A stretch of DNA of 64,000 bases from Geodermatophilus saharensis (GCF_900188205.1 NZ_FZOH01000004.1:1-64000); one strand, 5' to 3'. Positions 35,025 to 44,310 are shown, numbered from the stretch's first letter. The notes: generated from the letters alone by a model not told the origin. A program made the numbers and translations.

Positions 35025-36014
35025 GTGACCGCAGCGCCGGCCCCCGCCGCGGCACCGCCGCTCCCCTCGTCGAAGGGGTCGCGCCGACGGGGGCGCCGGC
35101 CGGCCCGGTCGGGTGTCTCGGAGGCCACCCGCCGGGAGCAGGCGCGCCTCGGCGTGCTGCTCGTCGCGCCGGCCGTCCTGCTGATGGCGGTCTTCCTCGT
35201 CTTCCCGGTGCTCAACGCCGTCTACTACGTCTTCGTCGACTTCGACGGCCTGGACACCAGCCCGCCCTGGGTCGGGCTGGCCAACTTCACCGAGCTGGCC
35301 CGGGACGAGCAGGTCTGGGCAGCGGCGTGGCACAACCTCATCTGGATCGTCCTGGGCACCGTCGGGCCGCTGGTCCTGGGCCTCGGGCTCGCCCTGCTGC
35401 TGTGGGGGGTCCGGCGCGGCTCGACCTTCTACCGGGTCGTGTTCTTCCTGCCCTACGTGCTGCCGCAGGTGGCCGTCGGGGTGGTCTGGGGCTGGATCTA
35501 CGCCCCGACCCGCGGCTGGCTCAACCGCGGGCTCGAGGCGATCGGCCTCGGCGGGCTGGCGCGGGGCTGGCTGGGCGACCCGGACACCGCGCTCTACGCC
35601 GTGCTCGGCACCGCCATCTGGACGGCCACCGGCTTCGTCTTCGTGATCATCCTGTCGGCGCTGCGCAACGTCGCCACCGAGCTGGTCGACGCGGCCATGC
35701 TCGACGGCGCGAACTACCTGCAGCGGCTGCGCTACGTCGTGCTGCCGCAGATCATGCCGGTGTTCCTCATGGTCACCGCGCTCACGCTCATCGGCGGCTT
35801 CGCGGTCTTCGACATCGTCTTCGTGATGACCGGCGGAGGCCCGGCCAACGCCACCGAGGTGCTCGGCACCTACGCGTACAGCAACGCCTTCCAGCTCAGC
35901 CGGATCAGCTACGGCACGACCCTCGCCCTGGTCGTGACGGCCCTCGCCGTGCCGGTCGCGGTGTGGCTCAACCGGCTGCAGCGGCGGGCCTCGCTCGAGG
36001 GAGGCGGCGCGTGA
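35025..36014 (+). CDS. carbohydrate ABC transporter permease (MalF type)
   Basis: This 329-residue protein has six membrane helices after a 45-residue basic N-tail. The ATPase-contacting EAA loop reads ELVDAAMLDGANYLQRLRYVVLPQI. It is the MalF-like partner of the next permease, whose GTG overlaps its stop. The GTG start follows GGGGG. No ATPase gene follows; a shared MsiK-type ATPase encoded elsewhere is the usual actinobacterial solution. Confidence 0.92.
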   Translation: MTAAPAPAAAPPLPSSKGSRRRGRRPARSGVSEATRREQARLGVLLVAPAVLLMAVFLVFPVLNAVYYVFVDFDGLDTSPPWVGLANFTELARDEQVWAAAWHNLIWIVLGTVGPLVLGLGLALLLWGVRRGSTFYRVVFFLPYVLPQVAVGVVWGWIYAPTRGWLNRGLEAIGLGGLARGWLGDPDTALYAVLGTAIWTATGFVFVIILSALRNVATELVDAAMLDGANYLQRLRYVVLPQIMPVFLMVTALTLIGGFAVFDIVFVMTGGGPANATEVLGTYAYSNAFQLSRISYGTTLALVVTALAVPVAVWLNRLQRRASLEGGGA

Positions 36015-36856
36015 GCGGGGCGCGGCGGGCGTACGCGCCGGGCCGGCCCGGCGTCGGCCGCACCGTGGCGCTCGGGCTGCTCGCCCTGCTCACGCTGTTC
36101 CCGGTGATCCTGGTCGTCTCGACGACCCTCAAGACCACCCAGGACGTCCGCGCCAACCCCTTCGGCCTGTTCAGCTCCTTCTCGCTGGAGAACCTGGAGA
36201 CGGCCTGGACGGTCGGCGACTTCGACTCCTACCTGCTCAACAGCGTCCTGCTCAGCGTCCCCAGCACGGTGATCGTCGTCGTGCTGTCGACGATGGCCGG
36301 CTACGCGTTCGCCCGGCTGCCGTTCCCGGGCCGCACCCTGGCGTTCTACCTGGTGGTCTTCGGGCTGCTGGTGCCGTTCTTCGCCTACATGGTCCCGCTG
36401 TACTTCCAGCTGCGGTCGATGGGCCTGCTCGACAGCCTGCTCGGGGTCAACCTGGTGCTGGCCACAACGCAGCTGTCGTTCGGCACCTGGTTCATGCGCG
36501 CCTTCTTCTCCGACCTGCCGACCGAGCTCGAGCAGGCCGGCCGGATGGACGGCGCCAGTGAGTGGCAGCTGTTCCGGCGGGTCATGGTGCCACTGGTGAC
36601 CTCCGGCATGGGGGCGCTGGCGGTGTTCACCTTCCTGCAGCAGTGGAACAACTTCCTGGTGCCGCTGCTCTACATGCCCGGTGGCGGCTACCGCCCGCTG
36701 ACCCTGGGCCTGTACCTGTTCATCGGCGGGCGGTCGGTCGACATCGGCCCGCTGGCGGCCGGCACGCTGATCACGATCCTGCCGGTGGTCGTCCTCTACG
36801 TCGTCCTGCAGCGCCAGGTCACCCAGGGCTTCCTCTCCGGCGCCGTCAAGGGCTGA
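36011..36856 (+). CDS. carbohydrate ABC transporter permease (MalG type)
   Basis: This 281-residue protein has six helices and the EAA loop ELEQAGRMDGASEWQLFRRVMVPL. It is translationally coupled to the preceding permease through a GTGA overlap. It completes the membrane channel of the sugar importer. Confidence 0.92.
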   Translation: MSGARRAYAPGRPGVGRTVALGLLALLTLFPVILVVSTTLKTTQDVRANPFGLFSSFSLENLETAWTVGDFDSYLLNSVLLSVPSTVIVVVLSTMAGYAFARLPFPGRTLAFYLVVFGLLVPFFAYMVPLYFQLRSMGLLDSLLGVNLVLATTQLSFGTWFMRAFFSDLPTELEQAGRMDGASEWQLFRRVMVPLVTSGMGALAVFTFLQQWNNFLVPLLYMPGGGYRPLTLGLYLFIGGRSVDIGPLAAGTLITILPVVVLYVVLQRQVTQGFLSGAVKG

Positions 36857-36981
36857 TCGCGCCGCCACCCCTCCCCCACGGGTCCCGCCCGCCACGGCGC
36901 CCCCGGCGTTCCCGTACCGGACGGTCCGTGGCGCGGGGCATGGACCGCGGGTGCACCGGCGCACCCTCCGGGAGGTCCCAC

Positions 36982-37520
36982 GTGTCGTCGTCGTCGGATC
37001 CCGCCGTCGTGCGGGTGCTTACGCCACCACGCCCGCCGTCGACGGGCCGCTCAACCAGGCCAAGGGCGACGGCGACGCCGCCACCTGGCTCCCGCCGGAC
37101 CGCTCGTACCGCTGCGCCTACGTCGCCCGGCAGGTGGCGGTGGAGGTCGGCTACGGGCTGTGGGCGACCGCCGCCGAGCGCAACGCGATCGCCACGGTGC
37201 TGGCCGGCTGCCCGGCCGAGCCGCTGCCCGGCGGCGTGGTGGTCCCGGCGCGGCAGACCGCGGCGCCGACCACCGCCGCACCCGGCCGACCGGCGCCCGC
37301 GCCCGTCCCCGCCCCTGCACCGGCGCCCGCACCGGCCCCGGCGCCCGTCCCCGAGCCGGCACCCGAACCCGGTCCGGTGACCACGTCCTACGCGAACTGC
37401 GACGCCGTGCGCGCCGCCGGTGCCGCTCCCATCACGCCGGGGGACCCGGGCTGGGACCGGGAGTTCGACCGGGACGACGACGGCGTCGGCTGCGAGTGGT
37501 CGCCGGGTCCTGGACCCCGC
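36982..37520 (+). pseudogene. remnant of an HNH nuclease-Excalibur protein
   Basis: One frame reads AVDGPLNQAKGDGDAATWLPPDRSYRCAYVARQVAVEVGYGLWATAAERNAI. This is the C-terminal half of the HNH/DUF1524-like secreted nucleases, followed by a Pro/Ala linker and an Excalibur calcium-binding motif (YANCDAVRAAGAAPI, FDRDDDGVGCE). The N-terminal half with the HNH active site is missing. A GTG with GGGAGG at 36982 lies in a different frame, so a deletion plus a frameshift is likely. The frame also runs past the normal end into the next gene. Not expected to make a working nuclease. Confidence 0.6.
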
Positions 37521-37566
37521 GCCCCCGTGGTGCGGGGGCCAGGACCGGCGGATCGGGGAGCCGGCG

Positions 37567-37788
37567 TCAGTCGGCCAGCAGGGCGGCGTGCGCGCCGAGG
37601 CGGTGCGCGAGGGCCGCGGCGGTGCCGGTGGCGCGCAGGACGTCGGCCAGCAGCTCGGCGAACTCCGTGGCGTCACCCGGACGCTCCTCGAGCTCGTCGT
37701 CGAGCAGGGCGTCGAGGTCGGCGGGCTCGAGGTCGGCCAGGTCGACCAGCACCAGGGGGACGCCGGCGGCGTCGGGGGTGGTGTCCAC
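37567..37788 (-). CDS. small acidic protein, function unknown
   Basis: This 73-residue protein (VDTTPDAAGVPLVLVDLADL...) is rich in Asp, Glu, Leu and Ala, with helical DELEERPGDATEFAELLADVL. GTG start with GAGGAG at suitable spacing. No family is recognised. It lies divergent to the cold-shock gene and its stop faces the end of the nuclease remnant. Confidence 0.6.
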   Translation of the reverse strand: MDTTPDAAGVPLVLVDLADLEPADLDALLDDELEERPGDATEFAELLADVLRATGTAAALAHRLGAHAALLAD

Positions 37789-38107
37789 GGCGGTGCTCCT
37801 CGGGTCGGGCCGGGGTCGGTCCCGGCACCTGCGACCCTGCGCGGGCTGCCGCAGCGGCGGCGCCGCGGAACCGCACGATCGGCGCAAGACCGCCCGCCGA
37901 CCCCCCTTCGGGTGACGCCCGGCGCGCCCGGGTGTGACCGCGCCCCGCGGGGGTCATCGACCGGGCGCCCGGCACCGCCCGGGCCCGCGGCACCCTGACC
38001 AGCGCCCCGGTCCCCCACGCGGGGCTCCGGACGGCTAGGGTCGTCGCGTCGGGAAGGCCCTGCGCACTGGCAGGACCCCGATGCACCATCGCAGCTAGGA
38101 GCGAGCA
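37789..38107. other. divergent leader region of the cold-shock gene
   Basis: About 320 bp without a gene. It contains the small acidic gene's ribosome site at its left edge. A -10-like TAGGGT (38036-38041) lies about 65 bp before the cold-shock start, giving a leader of some 60 nt that ends in AGGAG. Cold-shock genes often use structured leaders; I could not define a specific structure. Confidence 0.4.
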
Positions 38108-38311
38108 ATGCCCGAAGGAACTGTCAAGTGGTTCAACGCGGAGAAGGGGTTCGGCTTCGCCACCCCTGACGGCGGTGGGCCGGACGTGTTCGTCCACTAC
38201 TCGGCCATCCAGACCAGCGGGTACCGCTCGCTCGACGAAGGCCAGCGGATCTCGTTCGACATCGAGCAGGGCCAGAAGGGCCCGCAGGCGGCGAACGTCA
38301 ACCCGCTCTGA
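38108..38311 (+). CDS. cspA: cold-shock protein
   Basis: This 67-residue single cold-shock domain has RNP1 KGFGFA and RNP2 VFVHYS. It begins [17 protein letters not shown], as in major actinobacterial CspA proteins. It binds single-stranded RNA/DNA as a chaperone. AGGAG precedes the ATG, and a strong terminator follows. Confidence 0.96.
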   Translation: MPEGTVKWFNAEKGFGFATPDGGGPDVFVHYSAIQTSGYRSLDEGQRISFDIEQGQKGPQAANVNPL

Positions 38312-38325
38312 TCCCCTGATCAGCG

Positions 38326-38362
38326 CAGCGCCCCCGTCCGGCTCCGCCGGGCGGGGGCGCTG
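38326..38362 (+). terminator. terminator-like hairpin after cspA
   Basis: An 11-bp perfect stem CAGCGCCCCCG / CGGGGGCGCTG whose 15-nt loop can pair internally. It starts 15 bp after the cspA stop and faces the end of the next minus-strand gene. Confidence 0.75.
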
Positions 38363-38377
38363 TCGTGTGCGGGCCGG

Positions 38378-38884
38378 TCAGCGCGCGCGGGGGACGTACC
38401 CGCCGATCAGCGCCGACATCAGCAGCGCGCCGTCGTCGGGTCCCACGGCGGCCGCGGCGTCGGCGAACGCCCGCCAGCGGGCCCGCTCGACGTCGGTCGG
38501 GGCGTGGGCCGCCCGGGCGGTGAGCTGCTCGACCAGCCGCTCCCACTCCGACTGCGGCGTCGGCCAGAGCCCGGCCAGGCGGCGGGCCTCCGGCGAGATC
38601 CCGGTGAAGCGGACGATCTCCCCGGAGTAGGTGGTGAGCACCTCGACGTAGCCGGCGGCGACCAGTGCCCGGGCCGCGGCGAGGACGTCGGGCTTGGGCA
38701 GTCCGCTGGCCGGGACCACCTGCCCGAGGTAGGGGTTGCCGCCGTGGTCGGGCCCGTCGACGAGCCGCGCGACCGCTCGCAGCACGGGGAGGTCGCGGCG
38801 GAACCAGGTGTCGGGCAGCGGCGTGTCGGGCAGCGGCGTGTCGGGCAGCGGCGTGTCGGGCAGCGGCCGGTCGGGCGGGGTCAC
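38378..38884 (-). CDS. winged-helix-like conserved protein with PLPDT repeats
   Basis: This 168-residue protein has an N-terminus holding four PLPDT pentapeptides. The rest (LPVLRAVARLVDG, GLPKPDVLAAARALVAAGYVEVLTTYS) looks like a winged helix, with a helical C-terminal tail (SEWERLVEQLTARAAHAPTDVERARW). The start is GTG at 38884; the true start could lie within the repeats, since no clear ribosome site is visible. A DNA-binding role is inferred only. Confidence 0.6.
   Translation of the reverse strand: MTPPDRPLPDTPLPDTPLPDTPLPDTWFRRDLPVLRAVARLVDGPDHGGNPYLGQVVPASGLPKPDVLAAARALVAAGYVEVLTTYSGEIVRFTGISPEARRLAGLWPTPQSEWERLVEQLTARAAHAPTDVERARWRAFADAAAAVGPDDGALLMSALIGGYVPRAR
38808..38867. repeat. 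15-bp tandem repeat, four units
   Basis: Four perfect copies of GTGTCGGGCAGCGGC in tandem, in frame, encode PLPDT repeats at the N-terminus of the minus-strand gene. Because 15 is a multiple of three, copy-number change would not shift the frame. Confidence 0.9.
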
Positions 38885-38960
38885 CGGCCCAGTCTCCGCC
38901 GGACGCGACGGCGCCCCGCCACCCGGGTGCACGGGGTGGCGGGGCCATTGGTGAGGTGGT

Positions 38961-39024
38961 GATCGGCCCGCGTGCAGGATTCCGCCGCGAGCGTGCGAGC
39001 GGTGGGGGGCACGGGGGCCCTTCG
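38961..39024. repeat. dispersed 65-70 bp hairpin element, copy 1
   Basis: It runs from GGCCCGCGTGC to GCACGGGGGCCCTTCG, which pair imperfectly, around a core GCGAGCGTGCGAGC. The core is shared with the copy at 62044-62112, and the CCTTCGTCA end with the copy at 50868-50934. It ends exactly at the stop codon of the following minus-strand gene and probably acts as its terminator. Confidence 0.6.
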
Positions 39025-39669
39025 TCAGGCGTCGCGGGCGCCGGTCAGCTCCGGCCGGAGCGCCAGGACCACGCCGAGGGCGACGTAGCCGACCAGCAGG
39101 TGCGCGGCGCCCACGTACTGGGTGATCGAGGGCAGCAGGAAGGCGGTCGGGACGGTGACCGGCGCCCAGCTCTCGGCGACCACCGGCCAGAAGCGCGCGG
39201 CCCCCTTCCACCGGCCGGCGATGGCGATCCGCACGCCGATCGCGGCCATGCCCAGCATCGACAGCGGCCAGAACAGGTCGATCACGAAGAAGAAGCCGGT
39301 GTCGTAGAGGCTCGGCGTCAGCGCCCACATCAGCGACGACACCATCGCCACCGCGAGCAGGGCGTGCTCGACGTGCAGCAGGCCCCGGGCGAGCCGGCCG
39401 GTCCCGATGGCGCCGGTCCGCATCTGCGCGGCGACGAGGAAGACCAGGCCGCCCTGGAAGGCGAACGCGGTCAGGTTGACCACGAGGGCCTGCCAGGTGC
39501 CGGCCGGCGGAGTGGTCCCGAGGGCGGCGCAGGCGACCGCCCACGAGAGCGATCCGGCCGAGACGGCGATGCCGGCCCTGCGGACCGGGTGGGTCGAGGC
39601 ACGGGGTGCCGCCTCCAGCGGCGAGGAGACGTCGGTACGGGCCGGGGCGGGAGTGGTGCTGAGCGACAC
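39025..39669 (-). CDS. membrane protein, function unknown
   Basis: This 214-residue protein has about six hydrophobic helices (AGIAVSAGSLSWAVACAALG, LTAFAFQGGLVFLVAAQM, FFFVIDLFWPLSMLGMAAIG). The GTG start has GGAGG upstream. No enzyme motif is seen. It is divergent from the histidine-kinase gene with about 175 bp between them. Confidence 0.75.
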   Translation of the reverse strand: MSLSTTPAPARTDVSSPLEAAPRASTHPVRRAGIAVSAGSLSWAVACAALGTTPPAGTWQALVVNLTAFAFQGGLVFLVAAQMRTGAIGTGRLARGLLHVEHALLAVAMVSSLMWALTPSLYDTGFFFVIDLFWPLSMLGMAAIGVRIAIAGRWKGAARFWPVVAESWAPVTVPTAFLLPSITQYVGAAHLLVGYVALGVVLALRPELTGARDA

Positions 39670-39843
39670 GGGAGGTCCTCCGGGATCGTGCGGCGCCCTG
39701 TGCGCCGCCTGGGAGAACCGTCGCGGGGACGCGTCCCGGGCCGACAGGGCCGCCCGCCACGGATCCGGTCCCCGTCGGTGTCCCGGGCGACACGGGACGC
39801 CTGACCCGTGACGGCGGGGACACCACCGGGTCAGGATGCGCGC

Positions 39844-41985
39844 GTGCGGGTACAGGCCCCGGTGACCGGGCGGACCGGACCGGCTCCGGAGGCGCTCCCC
39901 GGGGCCGCGCGCGACGCGATGACGCGGTGGACCGCGCCCGCCGCACTGGCCGTCGTGGTGGTCGGCTCGGCCGTCACCGCCGCCGTCCTGGACGCGCAGA
40001 CGTCGTCGACGGTGCGTGGGGCGCTGGGACGCGATCCCGGCTGGCTCGCCACGCTCCCCGCCCTGGCGCTCGTGGTCCCCACGACGCTGCTCCTGCTGCG
40101 GACGCCGCGCAACGCGGTGTCCTGGGTGCTCGCCGGTACCGCCACGCTGTGGGCCGTCGACGGGCTCGCGGAGTCCTGGCTCACCTGGGCGCTGCAGGAC
40201 GACCCGCCGAGGGCGGGTGCGAGCCTGGCCTTCTGGACCGTGGAACGGCTGGGGTCGGGGCTGCTGCTCTGCCTGCCGCTGCTGCTGCTGCTGCTCTACC
40301 CCGACGGCCGGCTGCCCGACGGCCGCTGGCGCCGGGCGAGCCTGGTCAGCCTCGCCACGACTGCGCTGCTGCCGGTGCTGCTGCTGGTCACCCCGGCGGA
40401 GATCGCGTTCGCCGAGGACGAGGGCACAGGCGTCCCCGCCGCGTACCGGGCTCTCGACCTGGACCTGACCTCGCTGCCGCTGCCGGCGGCCGTGGCGCTC
40501 CCGCTGCTGCGGATCGGGTTCCCGCTCGCCGTGCTCGGCATCGCCGTCCCGGCGGCATCGGTGGTGGCCCGGTACCGGCGCGCGCCGGGCGAGGACCGGC
40601 GCCGGATGCGCTGGCTGCTGTGGGCGGCCGTCGTCGACGTCCTCGTCATGCTCGCGACGCTGCTCCTGCCCGGCGACCCGAGTACGGCGGCGCTGAGCAC
40701 CGCCGTCGCGCTCACCGGGGCGGCGGTCGCGGTCGGCATCCTGCGGCCGCAGGCGGTCGACGTCGACCGGCTCCTCGGCGGCACGCTCGTCCACGGCGGG
40801 CTGGCCGTGGGCGTGGTGCTCCTCGACCTCGCCGTCCTCGGCGCCGCCGGGACGCTGCTGGGCGACTCCTTCGGCGAGCGCGACGCCACCCTGCTCACCC
40901 TGCTGCTGGTCGCCGGCGTCTACGTCCCGCTGCGCGCACCGCTGTGGCGGCTGGTCCGCCGGTGGGTGCTCGGCGAGCGCGAGGACCCCTACCGCGTCGT
41001 CTCCGGCCTGGCCGAGCGGCTCGAGCGCACCGACGGCGCCGAGGAGCAGCTCATGGCGGTCGCCGCGGGCATCGCCGAGGCGTTCCGCAGCCCCTACGTC
41101 GGCGTCGAGGTCGACTCCGCCGACGGCGGGCGGCTGGTCGCCGAGCACGGCACCCGGCCGGCCGCCGTCACCTCCCTGCCGATCGCCTACCGCGACGAGC
41201 AGGTCGGCCGGCTGCTGCTCCCCCGCGACGGCGTCCGCGCGCAGCTGGTGACCCGCGACGAGCGGCTGCTCGCCGACGTCGTCCGGCAGGCCGCGGCGGC
41301 GGCCCGGGCCGGCGCGCTCGCCGCCCAGCTGCAGGCCAGCCGCGAGCAGCTGGTCACCGCCCGGGAGGAGGAGCGGCGCCGGCTGCGCCGCGACCTGCAC
41401 GACGGGCTCGGCCCCTCGCTCGGCGCGGTGGTACTGCGCATCGACACCGCCCGCAACCTCGCCGCCACCCGGCCCGAGGACGCCGACCGGCTGCTGCGCC
41501 AGGCCCGCGACGACGTCGCCGCCGCACTGGCCGACGTCCGCCGGCTGGTGCACGACCTGCGCCCGCCTGCCCTCGACGACGTCGGCCTGGCCGGGGCGGT
41601 GCGCCAGCAGGCCGAGCGGCTGCTCGCCCCGCGGGTGCCGGTGACCGTCACCGCCGACGGGGTGGGCGACCTGCCCGCGGCGGTGGAGGTGGCGGCCTAC
41701 CGGATCGCCTCGGAGGCGCTGGCCAACGCCGCCCGGCACGCGCGGGCCTCCCGGGTGGACGTGACCGTCGAGCGCGACGGCGACGGCGCCCTGGTGGTCA
41801 CCGTCGCCGACGACGGCACCGGCATCGCGCCCGACCGGGCCGCCGGGGTCGGGCTCGTGTCGCTGCGCGAGCGGGCCGCCGAGCTGGGCGGACACTGCAC
41901 GGTCAGCTGCCCGGCCGAGGGCGGCACGCGGGTGCGGGCGGTGCTGCCCGTCGAGGGAGGGGTCCCCGGTGACCGAACCGGATGA
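39844..41985 (+). CDS. membrane sensor histidine kinase (NarL-type partner)
   Basis: This 713-residue protein has eight to ten N-terminal membrane helices (about 30-345), a GAF-like region, and then a HisKA_3 dimerisation box EEERRRLRRDLHDGLGPSLG with phospho-acceptor H519. A HATPase domain follows (ASEALANAARHARAS, ADDGTGI). GTG at 39844 was chosen because AGGA lies at the right distance; GTG at 39808 and ATG at 39919 are alternatives. Its 3' end overlaps the response-regulator gene by 17 bp. The signal is unknown; the membrane part suggests it senses an envelope or small-molecule cue. Confidence 0.92.
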   Translation: MRVQAPVTGRTGPAPEALPGAARDAMTRWTAPAALAVVVVGSAVTAAVLDAQTSSTVRGALGRDPGWLATLPALALVVPTTLLLLRTPRNAVSWVLAGTATLWAVDGLAESWLTWALQDDPPRAGASLAFWTVERLGSGLLLCLPLLLLLLYPDGRLPDGRWRRASLVSLATTALLPVLLLVTPAEIAFAEDEGTGVPAAYRALDLDLTSLPLPAAVALPLLRIGFPLAVLGIAVPAASVVARYRRAPGEDRRRMRWLLWAAVVDVLVMLATLLLPGDPSTAALSTAVALTGAAVAVGILRPQAVDVDRLLGGTLVHGGLAVGVVLLDLAVLGAAGTLLGDSFGERDATLLTLLLVAGVYVPLRAPLWRLVRRWVLGEREDPYRVVSGLAERLERTDGAEEQLMAVAAGIAEAFRSPYVGVEVDSADGGRLVAEHGTRPAAVTSLPIAYRDEQVGRLLLPRDGVRAQLVTRDERLLADVVRQAAAAARAGALAAQLQASREQLVTAREEERRRLRRDLHDGLGPSLGAVVLRIDTARNLAATRPEDADRLLRQARDDVAAALADVRRLVHDLRPPALDDVGLAGAVRQQAERLLAPRVPVTVTADGVGDLPAAVEVAAYRIASEALANAARHARASRVDVTVERDGDGALVVTVADDGTGIAPDRAAGVGLVSLRERAAELGGHCTVSCPAEGGTRVRAVLPVEGGVPGDRTG

Positions 41986-42625
41986 GCCGGTGCGGGTGGT
42001 CGTCGCCGACGACCACCCCGTGTACCGCGACGGTCTGGCGCTGCTGCTGGGCTCGGTTCCCGGGCTGGAGGTGGTCGGCACCGCGGCCGACGGCGCGGCG
42101 GCGATCGAGGTGGTCCGCGAGCACCTGCCCGACGTCGTGGTCATGGACGTGCAGATGCCGGTGCTCGACGGCATCGAGGCCACCCGGCGGATCGCCGCCG
42201 AGGCGCCGTCGGTGGGCGTGGTGGTGCTGACGATGAGCGAGGACGACGGCACGGTGTTCGCCGCCGTCCGCGCCGGCGCCCGCGGCTACCTGCTCAAGGG
42301 CGCCGACCAGGAGGAGGTGGTGCGCGCGATCACCACCGTGGCCTCGGGCGGGGCGGTGTTCGGCGCGGCGCTGGCCCGCCGCATCGCCGACTTCTTCACC
42401 GCCGGGCCCGCCGGTCCCGAGACGGCGTTCCCGCAGCTGACCGCCCGTGAGCGGGAGGTGCTCGACCTGGTCGCCGCGGGGCGGTCCAACGCGCAGATCG
42501 CCGCGGCGCTGTACCTGTCGCCGAAGACGGTGCGCAACGTGGTGTCCAACGTGCTGACCAAGCTGCAGGTCACCGACCGGGCGCAGGCGATCGTGCGGGC
42601 CCGCGAGGCCGGCCTGGGCCGGTGA
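41969..42625 (+). CDS. NarL/FixJ-family response regulator
   Basis: This 218-residue protein has a receiver domain with acidic pocket ADDHP, phospho-acceptor D60 in VVMDVQMP, and conserved Thr and Lys (LTMSE, LLKGA). The C-terminal LuxR-type helix-turn-helix ([36 protein letters not shown], about 157-192) binds DNA. It is coupled to the upstream kinase by overlap and to the following fusion gene by a GTGA overlap. Target genes are unknown. Confidence 0.95.
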   Translation: MTEPDEPVRVVVADDHPVYRDGLALLLGSVPGLEVVGTAADGAAAIEVVREHLPDVVVMDVQMPVLDGIEATRRIAAEAPSVGVVVLTMSEDDGTVFAAVRAGARGYLLKGADQEEVVRAITTVASGGAVFGAALARRIADFFTAGPAGPETAFPQLTAREREVLDLVAAGRSNAQIAAALYLSPKTVRNVVSNVLTKLQVTDRAQAIVRAREAGLGR

Positions 42626-43497
42626 CGGCCGGCGGTGCCGACGACGTCCGCGACCTCCTGCGGCGGGTGGCCGGCTGGGCCGCGGGCCGCCCGGACGTCG
42701 TCGCCGTCGGGCTCGCGGGGTCGCGGGCCCGCGGGACGGCGCGGCCGGACTCCGACGTCGACCTGGTCGTCGTCACCCGCGACCGGGACGGTTACCGCGG
42801 CACCGACCGGCTGGCCGGTCTCCTCGGCGCCGGGGCGGGCGACCTGCGGACCCGGCGCTGGGGGCCGCTGCTCGAGCGGCGCTTCCGGCTGCCCGGCGGG
42901 CTGGAGGTCGAGGTCGGGCTGGTGCCGGAGAGCTGGGCGGGCGACCCGGTCGACGCCGGCACGGCGCGGGTCGTCGGTGACGGGCTCGTCGTCCTGCACG
43001 ACCCGTCGGGACTGCTCACCCGGCTCGTCGGGGCGGTGCGCGCGGGGAATCCGCCCGTCGGCCGGCCTGTTCTCCCGGGCATGACGACCACTCCCCAGCC
43101 CAGGGTGACCAAGACCGACGAGGAGTGGCGGGCCGAGCTCTCCCCGCAGGAGTACGCCGTGCTGCGCCAGGCCGGCACCGAGCGCCCGTTCACCGGTGAG
43201 TACGTCGACACCAGGACCGTCGGCGTCTACACCTGCCGCGCGTGCGGGGCCGAGCTGTTCCGCTCGGAGAGCAAGTTCGACTCGCACTGCGGCTGGCCGT
43301 CCTTCTACGAGCCGTCGTCCGGCGACAACGTGGTGCTCCGCGAGGACCGCAGCCACGGCATGGTCCGCACCGAGGTCCTCTGCGGCAGCTGCCACAGCCA
43401 CCTCGGCCACGTCTTCGACGACGCCCCGCAGACCCCGACCGGCGACCGCTACTGCATCAACTCGGTCTCGATCCGGCTGGTCCCCGCCGAGGGCTGA
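42622..43497 (+). CDS. msrB: nucleotidyltransferase-MsrB in-frame fusion
   Basis: One open frame of 291 residues joins two units. Residues 1-150 are a minimal nucleotidyltransferase with GSRARG and DSDVDLVVV. From Met154 a complete methionine-R-sulfoxide reductase follows, with zinc CxxC pairs (CRAC, CGSC), HLGHVFDD and catalytic RYCINS. There is no stop between them. MsrB might instead start at the internal ATG (43081), but that site has no clear ribosome site, so either a fusion or a leaderless internal start is possible. MsrB repairs oxidised methionine; the NT substrate is unknown. The GTG overlaps the response-regulator stop. Confidence 0.82.
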   Translation: MTAGGADDVRDLLRRVAGWAAGRPDVVAVGLAGSRARGTARPDSDVDLVVVTRDRDGYRGTDRLAGLLGAGAGDLRTRRWGPLLERRFRLPGGLEVEVGLVPESWAGDPVDAGTARVVGDGLVVLHDPSGLLTRLVGAVRAGNPPVGRPVLPGMTTTPQPRVTKTDEEWRAELSPQEYAVLRQAGTERPFTGEYVDTRTVGVYTCRACGAELFRSESKFDSHCGWPSFYEPSSGDNVVLREDRSHGMVRTEVLCGSCHSHLGHVFDDAPQTPTGDRYCINSVSIRLVPAEG

Positions 43498-43512
43498 GCG
43501 CTCCCCGCACCC

Positions 43513-43553
43513 GCCCGAGGGCGGTCACCCGGCTCGGGTGGCCGCCCTCGGGC
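43513..43553. terminator. bidirectional terminator-like hairpin
   Basis: An 18-bp stem (43513-43530 with 43536-43553, one G-U type pair) with a 5-nt loop lies 15 bp after the MsrB stop and before the convergent hemQ stop. Confidence 0.8.
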
Positions 43554-43593
43554 GCATCTCGGCGCCGGGCGTCCTGGCTCACACCCACGCGCG

Positions 43594-44310
43594 TCAGGCG
43601 AGGTCGCGGACGAGCTCGGCGACCGGCTTGCGCATGCCGGTGTAGAAGGGGATCTCCTCGCGGACGTGCCGGCGGGCGCGGCTGGCCCGCAGGTCGCGCA
43701 TGAGGTCGACGATGCGGTGCAGCTCGTCGGCCTCGAAGGCGAGCATCCACTCGTAGTCGCCCAGCCCGAACGAGGCGACCGTGTTCGCCCGGACGTCGGG
43801 GTAGGGCCGGGCCTGCATGCCGTGCTCCTTGAGCATGTCCCGCCGCTCCTCGTCGGGCAGCAGGTACCACTCGTAGGACCGGACGAACGGGTAGACGCAG
43901 ACGTAGCGGCGCGGCTCCTCGTCGGCGAGGAACGCCGGGATGTGGCTGCGGTTGAACTCCGCCGGGCGGTGCAGCGCCATCTGCGACCACACCGGCTCCA
44001 GGGAGCGGCCCAGCGTGGTGCGGCGCAGCCGGGTGTAGGCCTCCTGCAGCGCGTCGGGGGACTCCGCGTGCCACCAGACCATCAGGTCGGCGTCGGCGCG
44101 CAGGCCGGCGAGGTCGTAGGTCCCGCGGACGACCACGCCCTTGCCCGCCAGCTCCTCGAACAGCCCGGCGACCTCCTCGGCGGCGGCGGTGCGCTGCTCG
44201 TCGGGGAGCGGCCGGGCGAGCCGGAACACCGACCACATCGTGTACCGGATGAGGGCGTTGAGCTCGTTGGCCCGCTTGCCGGTGCTCTTCGTCTCCGTCT
44301 GCTCGCTCAT
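43594..44310 (-). CDS. hemQ: coproheme decarboxylase HemQ (ChdC)
   Basis: This 238-residue chlorite-dismutase-family protein carries YTMWSVFRL near the start, [20 protein letters not shown] with the expected catalytic Tyr, and the proximal His in [24 protein letters not shown]. In Gram-positives HemQ converts coproheme to heme b as the last step. The start is the ATG with GGGAGG 9 bp upstream, overlapping the DUF4126 stop (ATGA). It is the last gene of the heme operon. Confidence 0.95.
   Translation of the reverse strand: MSEQTETKSTGKRANELNALIRYTMWSVFRLARPLPDEQRTAAAEEVAGLFEELAGKGVVVRGTYDLAGLRADADLMVWWHAESPDALQEAYTRLRRTTLGRSLEPVWSQMALHRPAEFNRSHIPAFLADEEPRRYVCVYPFVRSYEWYLLPDEERRDMLKEHGMQARPYPDVRANTVASFGLGDYEWMLAFEADELHRIVDLMRDLRASRARRHVREEIPFYTGMRKPVAELVRDLA

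Noticed and set aside
38808-38867. CRISPR-like short repeats
   Set aside because: The units are perfect back-to-back repeats with no spacers and lie in a coding frame. No cas gene is near.
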